Assembly: GCA_910584395.1 (NCBI GenBank)
Contig: CAJUAS010000010.1
Location: 1-44,243, forward strand
Reading direction: 5' to 3'
Origin: an uncultured Oscillospiraceae bacterium
GTDB lineage: Bacteria > Bacillota > Clostridia > Oscillospirales > Oscillospiraceae
DNA length: 44,243 nt
Shown: positions 16,367 to 23,094 of the stretch, piece after piece
Numbering within the stretch: position 1 is the stretch's first letter
How the letters are laid out: each line of letters starts with the position of its first letter
Program-made: the position numbers and the translations under genes
Notes under the pieces: generated by a model
What the model saw: only the letters and a program-made list of their open reading frames with translations
Database searches by the model: none
What the model was told of the DNA's origin: nothing

Positions 16367-16798
16367 TAGATAGCTTCTCATTTCCACCGTCAGCCGTTCT
16401 TCCAGCTTGATGAGGTCTTTTGCCACGTTCTTGCTGTCCTCGTCGGCGGCCTTGTACTGGTTGAGGTACTTCCGCAGGGATTTGACCCCCATGTTGCACC
16501 CGTCGGTGATGAGATCGGCCACGGTTGCGTCGCCGTCGTCCATGGCCAGCTTGGCGTTGGTCTTGAGCCAACCCACCCCCTTGACCATGGGGTTCAGTTC
16601 CTTGCCCTCGTCGTGATAGCGGTCTAACAAGGCTTGCAGACGGCGATCCAACGCCTCATGCTCGGTCTTGCTCTCCGCAAGGCAGTGGCGCAGCTCGTCG
16701 GTCTTGGCGTGGGGCAAGACCTGCTCAATGGCGTCTACGCCCATCTTGACCCCCGCATCGCACTCCCGCAAAAGGCGGATGGTGTCCTGTTCGATCAT
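16364..16798 (-). CDS. DUF2383-like four-helix-bundle protein
   Basis: The 144-residue acidic protein is predicted almost entirely helical: DTIRLLRECDAGVKMGVDAI, an EHEALDRRLQALLDRYHD helix, a middle WLKTNAKLAM helix and a C-terminal VAKDLIKLEERLTVEM helix. This layout resembles DUF2383/ferritin-like bundles found in clostridia and Bacteroidetes; no enzyme function is established. Repeated E and H residues could bind metal, but the diiron ExxH pattern is not convincing. ATG 16798 follows AAAGGAGGG. It probably shares a transcript with the ArsC/Spx-like gene 60 bp upstream. Confidence 0.7.
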   Translation of the reverse strand: MIEQDTIRLLRECDAGVKMGVDAIEQVLPHAKTDELRHCLAESKTEHEALDRRLQALLDRYHDEGKELNPMVKGVGWLKTNAKLAMDDGDATVADLITDGCNMGVKSLRKYLNQYKAADEDSKNVAKDLIKLEERLTVEMRSYL

Positions 16799-16858
16799 GG
16801 TATTCCCTCCTTTGGCCGTAGTTTGCGCCAAAGAAGAAAAATCATGCGGTTACTCCCC

Positions 16859-17212
16859 TTACACGCCCAGCGCGGCGCGCCACTCCGCCTCCCGGAAGCC
16901 CACCAGCACGAAGCCGTCTCCCACCAGAATGGGCCGCTTCACCAGCATTCCGTCCGAGGCCAGCAGCGCGAGCTGCTCGGCCTCGCTCATGGCGGGCAGC
17001 TTGTCCTTCAGCGCCAGCTCCTTGTACTTCAGCCCGCTGGTGTTGAAAAACCGCCGCAGGGGCAGGCCGCTTTCCCCCCACCACGCCTTCAGCTCCGCCG
17101 CCGTGGGCGGCTGCTCCTTGATATGCCGGGCAGTAAAATCAACGCCCTGCTCCTCCAGCCACCGCCGCGCCTTCTGGCAGGTGGTGCACTTGGGGTATTC
17201 GACAAACAGCAT
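16859..17212 (-). CDS. ArsC/Spx-family thioredoxin-fold protein
   Basis: The 117 residues open with FVEYPKCTTCQKARRWLEEQGV, the CxxC redox motif at the start of the thioredoxin fold, continue with the DFTARHIKEQPPTAAEL and FFNTSGLKYKEL motifs, and end in KRPILVGDGFVLVGFREAEW. That is the arsenate-reductase/Spx/YusI superfamily. Arsenate reductases use one N-terminal Cys and three Arg residues; the two Cys here are closer to Spx or YffB-type proteins, so arsenate reduction should not be assumed. AAGGAGG precedes ATG 17212. Confidence 0.85.
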   Translation of the reverse strand: MLFVEYPKCTTCQKARRWLEEQGVDFTARHIKEQPPTAAELKAWWGESGLPLRRFFNTSGLKYKELALKDKLPAMSEAEQLALLASDGMLVKRPILVGDGFVLVGFREAEWRAALGV

Positions 17213-17249
17213 AGTCAGTCCTCCTTCAACGCAATATTTTTGATAGAGC

Positions 17250-17285
17250 AAGCCCCCTGCAAACAGGATGTTGCAGAGGGCTTTT
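17250..17285 (-). terminator. Terminator of tRNA-Ser
   Basis: On the minus strand, AAGCCCTCTGCAA pairs with TTGCAGGGGGCTT across an eight-base loop, immediately after the tRNA CCA end. The T-tract is short (CTTGCT), so termination may be partial and the ArsC/Spx-like gene downstream could receive read-through. Confidence 0.65.
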
Positions 17286-17373
17286 GGCGCAGCGGGTGGG
17301 ATTCGAACCCACGTCCCTCAAGGGGCATCATGATTTCGAGTCATGTCCGTTATGACCACTTCGATACCGCTGC
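17285..17373 (-). tRNA. tRNA-Ser (anticodon CGA)
   Basis: Complete 89-base class II tRNA on the minus strand: acceptor GCAGCGG/CCGCTGC, discriminator G, encoded CCA. The anticodon stem CATGA/TCATG holds loop CTCGAAA, giving CGA (serine, UCG). The long variable arm pairs GCCCC.../...GGG as expected for tRNA-Ser. It has its own promoter, just downstream of the trmD operon terminator. Confidence 0.95.
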
Positions 17374-17394
17374 ATATTCAATGACTGCCTTGCT

Positions 17395-17423
17395 ATCATA
17401 GCCTATCCGGCCCATTTTGTCAA
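17395..17423 (-). promoter_or_regulatory. Sigma-A promoter of tRNA-Ser
   Basis: On the minus strand TTGACA (17418-17423), 17-bp spacer, TATGAT (17395-17400). It begins ten bases after the T-run of the preceding terminator. Confidence 0.88.
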
Positions 17424-17432
17424 CCTCGCGCC

Positions 17433-17462
17433 AAAAAAACGCCGCAAGCTCACGCTTGCGGC
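17433..17462 (-). terminator. Terminator of the ylxM-trmD operon
   Basis: On the minus strand GCCGCAAGC pairs with GCTTGCGGC (loop GTGA), followed by GTTTTTTT. It lies about 60 bases after the trmD stop, with no rplS gene in between. Confidence 0.92.
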
Positions 17463-17524
17463 AAAGGGGACGCTTTCATCTCTCTGGTTCTATTTTACTC
17501 CTCTCGACAGCCTTCGTCAAGAGC

Positions 17525-18829
17525 TTATTTTTCGGAAATGATTTCCTTCTCAAAGGCCAAACGCCGGGGGTCGTGGCCCTCTGGGGAAGAGACCAGCACG
17601 TTCCCCCGGTATTCGTAGCCGCTGCGCCGCAGAAGGGCCTGCATGGCCCTGTTTTTGCGGTGGGTGTCCACCCGCATCCAGCCAAGCCCCGCACCCCGGG
17701 CCAGCTTCTCCCCCTCCGCCAGCATGGCGTCGGACACGCCAAGGCCCAAAAACTCCTCTGCTACGGCGCAGCGGTGGATGACCCCATACGGCCCGACCCC
17801 GTGCCATTTCCCGTCGGTGAGCGCGTCATAGCATGGCTCAGGCCGGTCGGACAGCACAAAGAAGGCGGCGCATTTCCCCTCGTAGGTGAGGACGTAGCCG
17901 TCCCCGCGGACAATGTCCGCTGCGATGGTCTCCCGGTCGGGATAGCCCCCCTGCCACTGGTCGATCTTCGCCTTACCCAGACGCTTCACCGCCTGTGCGA
18001 TGATCTCCATGACTGTGGGCAAGTCCTCTTCCGCCGCCCGGCGGCACACCAGCGGCTGGGTAAGCTGCGCCATGCGCTCCTCCCTCTCGATCTGGGCAAA
18101 AGCCTCCTCGTCCAGCTTCCCTTGGGGCTGATAGGCCGCGAACAGATCGGGCCGGCGGGCCTTGGTTCGCAGGAGCGCCTCTTTGCGCCGCCACTTCTCC
18201 ACCGCCTTATGGTCGCCGGTGAGCAGTTCTTCGGGCACGCGCATCCCCTGCCACACCTCCGGGCGGGAATACTGGGGATACTCCAGCAGACCGCTGAAAT
18301 GGCTCTCGTCCTCGTAGCACTCCGGGTCGGGCAGCACGCCGGGGATCATGCGGCACACCGCGTCGGTCACCGCCATGGCAGGGATCTCTCCCCCGGTGAG
18401 CACGAAGTCGCCCAAGGACAATTCCTCGTCCACATAGGCGTCGATAAACCGCTGGTCTACCCCCTCGTAGTGCCCGCAGACCAGCACCAGATGGTCGTAG
18501 TCCCGGGCCAGCCGCACCGCTTCCTTCTGGGTAAAGGTCTTGCCGCAGGGGGAGAGATAAATGGTGTGGGGCTTCTTGCTGCCGGATACCTCACAGATAT
18601 GCTTCCAGCACTGATAGAGGGGGTCGGCCTGCATCACCGCCCCCCGCCCCCCGCCATAAGGATAGTCGTCCACCTGCTTCTGCTTATTCAGGGTATAATC
18701 CCGGATCTGGTGGGTTTCGATCTTGATGTACCCCCGCTCCTGCGCCCGGCCCAGAATGGACTCGCTCAAAACATCCCCCACGGTGAGGTCAAAGAGGGTC
18801 ATAATGTCGATGCGGTACACGCCCCTCAC
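17525..18829 (-). CDS. trmD: TrmD tRNA (m1G37) methyltransferase fused to a GNAT acetyltransferase
   Basis: A single uninterrupted 434-residue frame. Residues 1-250 are TrmD: IDIMTLF, DYPYGGGRGAVMQ, the SAM-knot motifs YLSPCGKTF (91-99), VCGHYEGVDQR (117-127) and LGDFVLTGGE, then YPQYSRPEVWQG and the helical C-domain. Residues 260-428 are a GNAT domain of a clostridial type normally encoded alone (IDQWQGGYPDRETI, GVIHRCAVAEEF, MRVDTHRKNRAMQ, FEKE). TrmD methylates G37 of CCN/CUN/CGG tRNAs to prevent frameshifting. The acetyl-CoA loop reads LGLGVS instead of (R/Q)xxGxG/A, so acetyltransferase activity is uncertain. GTG start at 18829 overlaps the rimM stop by four bases. Confidence 0.93.
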   Translation of the reverse strand: MRGVYRIDIMTLFDLTVGDVLSESILGRAQERGYIKIETHQIRDYTLNKQKQVDDYPYGGGRGAVMQADPLYQCWKHICEVSGSKKPHTIYLSPCGKTFTQKEAVRLARDYDHLVLVCGHYEGVDQRFIDAYVDEELSLGDFVLTGGEIPAMAVTDAVCRMIPGVLPDPECYEDESHFSGLLEYPQYSRPEVWQGMRVPEELLTGDHKAVEKWRRKEALLRTKARRPDLFAAYQPQGKLDEEAFAQIEREERMAQLTQPLVCRRAAEEDLPTVMEIIAQAVKRLGKAKIDQWQGGYPDRETIAADIVRGDGYVLTYEGKCAAFFVLSDRPEPCYDALTDGKWHGVGPYGVIHRCAVAEEFLGLGVSDAMLAEGEKLARGAGLGWMRVDTHRKNRAMQALLRRSGYEYRGNVLVSSPEGHDPRRLAFEKEIISEK

Positions 18830-19314
18830 ATCCCTTCAATGAGCGCGGCCACCATCTCGCCGCCCTCGATATCCACCTTCTTGATAAACTCCGGCACAGC
18901 GGGGATCAGCTTCTCCCCCGTGGGGGTATCAATGACGTACACCCGCTGGGCGGAGGGGGTGAGGACCTCCTTCACCGTGCCGATGACGCTCCCCTGCTCG
19001 TCCTTCACCGTCAGGCCGATGAGGTCGGCAAGAAAAAACGTGCCCCGGGGCAGCTTGGCGTCCTTCCGTGCAATGGACACCCGCTTGCCCTTCAGCTTCA
19101 TGGCGGCCTCTACCGTATCCACCCCGGCAAAGCGCACAAGAAGGGTGGTTTTGTGGACTCTGGCGGCCTCCACAGCCATGGCGCGTCCATCCACATACAA
19201 CGTCTTAAAATCCAGCAAAAAGGCGGGAGAATCGCTCCATGGCAGGAGCTTCACTTCTCCTTGGATGCCGTGGGTGTTGACGATCTCCCCCGTCTCTAAA
19301 AATTCACTTAGCAT
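18826..19314 (-). CDS. rimM: Ribosome maturation factor RimM
   Basis: Assembly factor for the 30S head that binds protein S19. The 162 residues have the N-terminal RimM barrel (ETGEIVNTHGIQGEVKLLP, family hallmark), a middle KGKRVSIARKDA region, and a C-terminal PRC-barrel (LIGLTVKDEQGSVIGTVKEV...YVIDT...LIPAVPEFIKKVD). AAAGGAG lies nine bases before the ATG. It follows khpA across a strong terminator-like hairpin and overlaps the trmD-GNAT start by four bases. Confidence 0.96.
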   Translation of the reverse strand: MLSEFLETGEIVNTHGIQGEVKLLPWSDSPAFLLDFKTLYVDGRAMAVEAARVHKTTLLVRFAGVDTVEAAMKLKGKRVSIARKDAKLPRGTFFLADLIGLTVKDEQGSVIGTVKEVLTPSAQRVYVIDTPTGEKLIPAVPEFIKKVDIEGGEMVAALIEGM

Positions 19315-19341
19315 GGCCTGTCACTCCTTTGGCGGCTGAGA

Positions 19342-19373
19342 AAAAAGGCGGGCCGAGACCGGCCCGCCTTTTT
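19342..19373 (-). terminator. Terminator-like hairpin between khpA and rimM
   Basis: On the minus strand AAAAAGGCGGGCC pairs perfectly with GGCCCGCCTTTTT (13 bp, six-base loop), and the T-run continues TTTTTTCTC. It begins two bases after the khpA stop; rimM starts 27 bases later with no visible promoter between. By sequence it is a full intrinsic terminator, so rimM-trmD should be expressed by read-through only. Confidence 0.85.
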
Positions 19374-19375
19374 CA

Positions 19376-19606
19376 TCAGTCCACGATTTCCACGGTGATC
19401 CGCTGGCCCTTGTGCTGCGCAACACTGCGCATCAGAGTACGGATCTCCTTGGCGATCCGGCCTTGACGGCCAATGACCTTGCCCATGTCCCCGGCGGCCA
19501 CATGAAGCTCCAAGATGGTCTCGTTCCCGTTGGGGATCTCCTCCACCCGAACCTCGTCAGGGCTGTCCACCAGATTCTGGGCAATGTAGGTGAGCAGTTC
19601 CTTCAT
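19376..19606 (-). CDS. khpA: KH-domain RNA-binding protein KhpA
   Basis: Small RNA chaperone-like protein (YlqC/KhpA) that partners KhpB in Gram-positives. The 76 residues carry a single KH domain with the GxxG loop VIGRQGRIAKEIR near 43-55. The gene order rpsP-khpA-rimM-trmD is the usual Firmicutes one. TAAGGAGGG precedes the ATG, and the rpsP gap is 15 bp. Confidence 0.95.
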   Translation of the reverse strand: MKELLTYIAQNLVDSPDEVRVEEIPNGNETILELHVAAGDMGKVIGRQGRIAKEIRTLMRSVAQHKGQRITVEIVD

Positions 19607-19621
19607 TGTGTCGTGCCCTCC

Positions 19622-19861
19622 TTAAATCGCCCCGGCCTTTTTCAGCAGGTTCTTCACCGTCTCGGTGGGCTGAGCGCCGGTCTTGATCCAAGCCTGAGCC
19701 CGCTCGGCGTCCACCTTGATGGCAGCCGGCTCGGCCAGAGGATCATACGTGCCGATCTCCTCGATGAAGCGGCCGTCACGGGGATAGCGGGAATCCGCCA
19801 CCACAATGCGGTAGAACGGCGCCTTCTTCGCGCCCATACGGCGCAGTCTGATTTTCACCAT
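19622..19861 (-). CDS. rpsP: 30S ribosomal protein S16
   Basis: The 79 residues begin MVKIRLRRMGAKKAPFYRIVVADSR, the family signature, followed by DGRFIEEIGTYDPL and a C-terminal helix with WIKTGAQPTETVKNLL. ATG 19861 is selected because GGAGGTG lies upstream and the protein then has the standard S16 start; a longer in-frame start would add ten unrelated residues. It is separated from ffh by 64 bp. Confidence 0.97.
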   Translation of the reverse strand: MVKIRLRRMGAKKAPFYRIVVADSRYPRDGRFIEEIGTYDPLAEPAAIKVDAERAQAWIKTGAQPTETVKNLLKKAGAI

Positions 19862-19925
19862 AACACATTCACCTCCACTTGGTTTTCTCATCTATGGTAA
19901 CGCGAAACGCGATGCCAACATTTCC

Positions 19926-21284
19926 TTAGAAGGGCAGGCCCTTCATCTTTCCGCCGAACAGTCCCCCGCCCCGTTTCATCTTCTTTGCCATGTTCTTGCC
20001 GGTGAACTGTTTGGTCATCTGCTGCATCATCTCGAACTGCTTCAAAAGGCGGTTTACATCCACCACGTCCAGCCCACAGCCCGCGGCAATGCGCTTCTTG
20101 CGGCTGGAGTTGAGCACGCCGGGGTTTTCCCGCTCGTAGGGGGTCATGGAGAGGATGATGGCCTCGGTGCGGCCCAGCGCCTTCTCGTCAAAGGTCGCCC
20201 CCTCCAACGCTTTGGCGTTCATGCCGGGGAGCATCCCGGCAATATCGGACAGCGAGCCCATGCTTTTCACCTGAACAAGCTGGTCGTAGTAGTCCTGAAG
20301 GGTGAACTTGTTCTTGCGAAGCCGCTCCATCTGCTCGGCGGCCTTTTTCTCGTCAAAGGCGGCCTCCGCCTTTTCGATCAGAGAAAGCACATCCCCCATT
20401 CCCAGAATGCGGGAGGCCATGCGGTCGGGGTGGAACACCTCGATGTTTTCCAGCTTCTCCCCCGTGCCCGCGAATTTGATGGGTTTTCCTGTGACCGCTT
20501 TGATGGACAAGGCCGCGCCGCCCCGGGCGTCGCCGTCCAGCTTGGTGAGCATCACGCCGGTGATGTCCAGCGCCTCGTCGAAGCTCTTGGCGGCGTTCAC
20601 CGCGTCCTGCCCGATCATAGCGTCCACCACCAGAAGGATCTCGGTGGGCTCTACGGCGGCTTTGATGTTGCGAAGCTCATCCATCAGCGCCTCATCCACA
20701 TGGAGACGGCCGGCGGTGTCCAGAAACACCATGTCGTTGCCGTGGCTTTTGGCGTGGGAAATGGCGGCCTTGGCGATATCCACCGGGTCGGCCTGACCCA
20801 TTTGGAACACGGGAATGTCCAGTTGACCTCCCACCACCTGAAGCTGCTCAATGGCCGCAGGGCGGTACACGTCGCAGGCGGCCAGCAGAGGCCGCTTGCC
20901 CTGCTTTTTCAAAAGGCCTGCCAGCTTCGCGCCGTTGGTGGTCTTGCCCGCGCCCTGAAGGCCCACCAGCATCACCACCGTGGGCGGCTTGGAGGAGATA
21001 TTCAGCTTGGCCTCTCCCCCGCCCATGAGAGCGGTCAGCTCCTCGTTGACGATCTTCACGATCATCTGGGCCGGGGTCAGGCTCTCCAGCACATCCGAGC
21101 CGACAGCCCGCTCGGAGACCTTCGCCACAAAGTCCTTGACCACCTTGTAGCTCACGTCGGCCTCCAGAAGGGCCAGACGGATCTCCCGCATGGCCTCTTT
21201 TACGTCGCTCTCGCTCAGCCGTCCCTTCCCCCGAAGGCGTTGAAACATGGCGGAGAGCTTTTCGGTCAAACCTTCAAATGCCAT
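19926..21284 (-). CDS. ffh: Signal recognition particle GTPase
   Basis: SRP54 homologue that binds signal peptides and 4.5S/SRP RNA and docks to FtsY. The 452 residues show the N domain (1-90), the G domain with P-loop GLQGAGKTTNGAK (about 107-119), DTAGRLHVDE, TKLDGDARGG and GTGEKLENIEVF, and the Met-rich M domain (about 300-452) with MLPGM, FEMMQQMTKQF and a Gly/Lys tail. It starts three bases after ylxM, a conserved pairing. Confidence 0.98.
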   Translation of the reverse strand: MAFEGLTEKLSAMFQRLRGKGRLSESDVKEAMREIRLALLEADVSYKVVKDFVAKVSERAVGSDVLESLTPAQMIVKIVNEELTALMGGGEAKLNISSKPPTVVMLVGLQGAGKTTNGAKLAGLLKKQGKRPLLAACDVYRPAAIEQLQVVGGQLDIPVFQMGQADPVDIAKAAISHAKSHGNDMVFLDTAGRLHVDEALMDELRNIKAAVEPTEILLVVDAMIGQDAVNAAKSFDEALDITGVMLTKLDGDARGGAALSIKAVTGKPIKFAGTGEKLENIEVFHPDRMASRILGMGDVLSLIEKAEAAFDEKKAAEQMERLRKNKFTLQDYYDQLVQVKSMGSLSDIAGMLPGMNAKALEGATFDEKALGRTEAIILSMTPYERENPGVLNSSRKKRIAAGCGLDVVDVNRLLKQFEMMQQMTKQFTGKNMAKKMKRGGGLFGGKMKGLPF

Positions 21285-21287
21285 GGT

Positions 21288-21644
21288 TTACTCCTGTTTC
21301 AGATGGTTTGCCAGCTCTTGGATGCGCCGCAGATAATCGCTCACCGTGGGGTCGGCGCTGACGCTTCGGGCAGCCTGCGCCAGAGATTCGATCTCCTCTA
21401 ACTGGTGCTTTTGCTCCTGAAACCGCTTGACGATGCCCGTCTTTTCCTCTAACTCCTCCAACGCGGCCTCCGCCCGGACGATGGCGTCCCGCACCCCTTG
21501 GCGGGACATATCGTAATTCTCCGCGATCTCGGTGAGAGACAGATCCTCATTGTAGTAGAGGTCGTAGAACTCCTTCTGCCGAGGGGTCAGCATCTCGCCG
21601 TAGAAATCGAACAGCAGCGCCATGCGGTACGCCTGATTTTTCAT
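21288..21644 (-). CDS. ylxM: YlxM/p13-like helix-turn-helix protein
   Basis: The 118 residues are all helical with a sigma-70 region-4-like HTH: LTPRQKEFYDLYYNEDLSLTEIAENYDMSRQGVRDAI, then a coiled-coil C terminus. YlxM is associated with the SRP operon in Gram-positives and may modulate Ffh; its mechanism is not firmly established. It is the first gene, with a consensus promoter and a 51-bp leader that contains an inverted repeat. Confidence 0.93.
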   Translation of the reverse strand: MKNQAYRMALLFDFYGEMLTPRQKEFYDLYYNEDLSLTEIAENYDMSRQGVRDAIVRAEAALEELEEKTGIVKRFQEQKHQLEEIESLAQAARSVSADPTVSDYLRRIQELANHLKQE

Positions 21645-21694
21645 GTCCCCGCCCCCTTCTTTTTCTGTAAAGCAACTGGCCTTTACATTTGGTG

Positions 21695-21723
21695 AGTATA
21701 CTACATTTCCTTCCCGTTGTCAA
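21695..21723 (-). promoter_or_regulatory. Sigma-A promoter of ylxM-ffh-rpsP-khpA(-rimM-trmD)
   Basis: On the minus strand TTGACA (21718-21723), 17-bp spacer, TATACT (21695-21700). In the transcribed leader a perfect inverted repeat TGTAAAG (21666-21672) / CTTTACA (21681-21687) is present just before the start. Confidence 0.9.
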
Positions 21724-21731
21724 GAGGGAAA

Positions 21732-21768
21732 GAAAAAATCGAAGCCGCCGGGCGTATTGCCCGGCGGC
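21732..21768 (-). terminator. Terminator of the xpaC-DUF975 cluster
   Basis: On the minus strand GCCGCCGGGC pairs with GCCCGGCGGC (loop AATAC), followed by TTCGATTTTTTC. It lies 21 bases after the DUF975 gene stop and just upstream of the ylxM promoter. Confidence 0.88.
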
Positions 21769-21789
21769 CTTGCGTGGAACAGCGTATTC

Positions 21790-23064
21790 TTACGGATCTT
21801 GTGCGGGAGGTTCTTCCTCCGGTGCGGCGGGAGCTTCCGGCGCGGGCGTGAGGGTCTCCTCCGCAGTCACAGGTGCGGCGGGAGCTTCCGGCGCGGGCGT
21901 GGGGGTCTCCTCCGCAGTCACAGGTGCGGCGGGAGCTTCCGGCGCAGGCGCAGTGGGAGTAAAGGGCGGCGGCGTGGGTACGTTGTCCCAAATACCGCTG
22001 GGCTGGGGCGGGATGTACTCAGGGGCAGACTGGGGCGCGGCGGGCGCGTCGTCCTGCCCGGTGACGATCAGGAAGAAGCCCGCCTCGGCGGCGCTTTGGT
22101 AGGGCGTCAGCCAAAGGCTCAGCGGCAACGCCGCCAGAATGCCCACCACCAAAGAGATATAGAACCCGCCCATGAACTGCGTCATCAGGGAGGCGGTCAT
22201 GGCGGCATCTATGTACTCCGGCGCAACCCCGGACATGGCCATATTGAAACCGACAGCGAAAAGGGTGATGAAAATGCCGCCGTACATCACCACGCAGATG
22301 ATCAGAACCTCCAGCAAGCCCCACCCGAGGAAGGACAGATCCAGCATGAACCGGCGGCCGATGCTGCCCCGCATGGCGTTCTTGCTCTCCCGAATGGCGT
22401 CCATCGTGCCCATGTCGGTGGTGAGGATGAAATAGGGCGCAAGGGAATAGCGGTGGCTGATAAACACAGCAAAGGCAATGATCCCCAGATAAACGAGGAT
22501 AAACAGCAGCGTCAGGCCGCCTGACCCGCCCGCAGCCGCAAGGGCTACCGTCAGGATCAGGATAGCGCACACGGCCAGCACTGCCGCCAGCAACATCCAC
22601 AGGGTGGTGAAAATGCCAACCATGATGGAGGTGCAGATAGCCCGGCCCGCCATATAGAAGCCGGAAAACACGTCCTTGACGGCGGTCTGCTCCCCCCGGT
22701 AGAGCTTGAGGGAGTAGCCCTTATAGCCATAGCCCATGACCGTTTGAACCAAGCTCATCAAAATGCTCACAAAAAAGGACAGCACCCCTGTTGCCATGAC
22801 GGGGGACATCATCTTCACCACAAGGGCGGTCAGCTCCGCCTCGTCCATATAGTACCCCGCATCCAGCCGGGCGCTCAGCTCCATCATATTGCCAAGCAAC
22901 CCGCCGCTGCTTACCATCTGGGTGATCATGGACACCACCATGGGCAGAATGGAGGCGATCAGCAGATAGACCAGCGTCGGCTTCCACGGCCGGGGCTGGA
23001 TGCCCCGCATGGAGGCTCTGGCCCGCTCCTTCAGGGTCGTACGGTCATAGTTCATCATGTTCAT
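21790..23064 (-). CDS. DUF975-family membrane protein with Pro/Ala/Glu repeat tail
   Basis: The 424 residues have a short N-terminal basic region and about six hydrophobic segments (31-50, 85-112, 140-170, 183-203, 250-275, 298-320). GYGYKGYSLKLYRGEQ is the DUF975 signature, with ESKNAMRG as a second conserved patch. After residue 338 the protein becomes a low-complexity tail of Ala, Pro, Glu and Thr with an imperfect 17-residue repeat (APEAPAAPVTAEET). DUF975 proteins have no established biochemical role. It is the last gene of a minus-strand cluster with xpaC, telA and a TPM gene; the ATG at 23064 follows GGAGAGAG. Confidence 0.82.
   Translation of the reverse strand: MNMMNYDRTTLKERARASMRGIQPRPWKPTLVYLLIASILPMVVSMITQMVSSGGLLGNMMELSARLDAGYYMDEAELTALVVKMMSPVMATGVLSFFVSILMSLVQTVMGYGYKGYSLKLYRGEQTAVKDVFSGFYMAGRAICTSIMVGIFTTLWMLLAAVLAVCAILILTVALAAAGGSGGLTLLFILVYLGIIAFAVFISHRYSLAPYFILTTDMGTMDAIRESKNAMRGSIGRRFMLDLSFLGWGLLEVLIICVVMYGGIFITLFAVGFNMAMSGVAPEYIDAAMTASLMTQFMGGFYISLVVGILAALPLSLWLTPYQSAAEAGFFLIVTGQDDAPAAPQSAPEYIPPQPSGIWDNVPTPPPFTPTAPAPEAPAAPVTAEETPTPAPEAPAAPVTAEETLTPAPEAPAAPEEEPPAQDP
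21821..21951 (-). repeat. 51-bp tandem repeat inside DUF975 gene
   Basis: The unit beginning GGTGCGGCGGGAGCTTCCGG recurs at 21821, 21872 and 21923, a 51-bp period (17 codons) with about 2.6 copies and very few differences. It keeps frame and encodes the Pro/Ala/Glu/Thr tail. The near identity suggests recent expansion by slippage or recombination. Confidence 0.93.
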
Positions 23065-23094
23065 ACAAATCTCTCTCCTCTCTTCAAATCGTGC

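Noticed and set aside
16859..17212. Arsenate resistance gene
   Set aside because: The CxxC motif and lack of an ars neighbourhood favour an Spx/YffB-type redox protein; the family name alone is not evidence for arsenate reduction.
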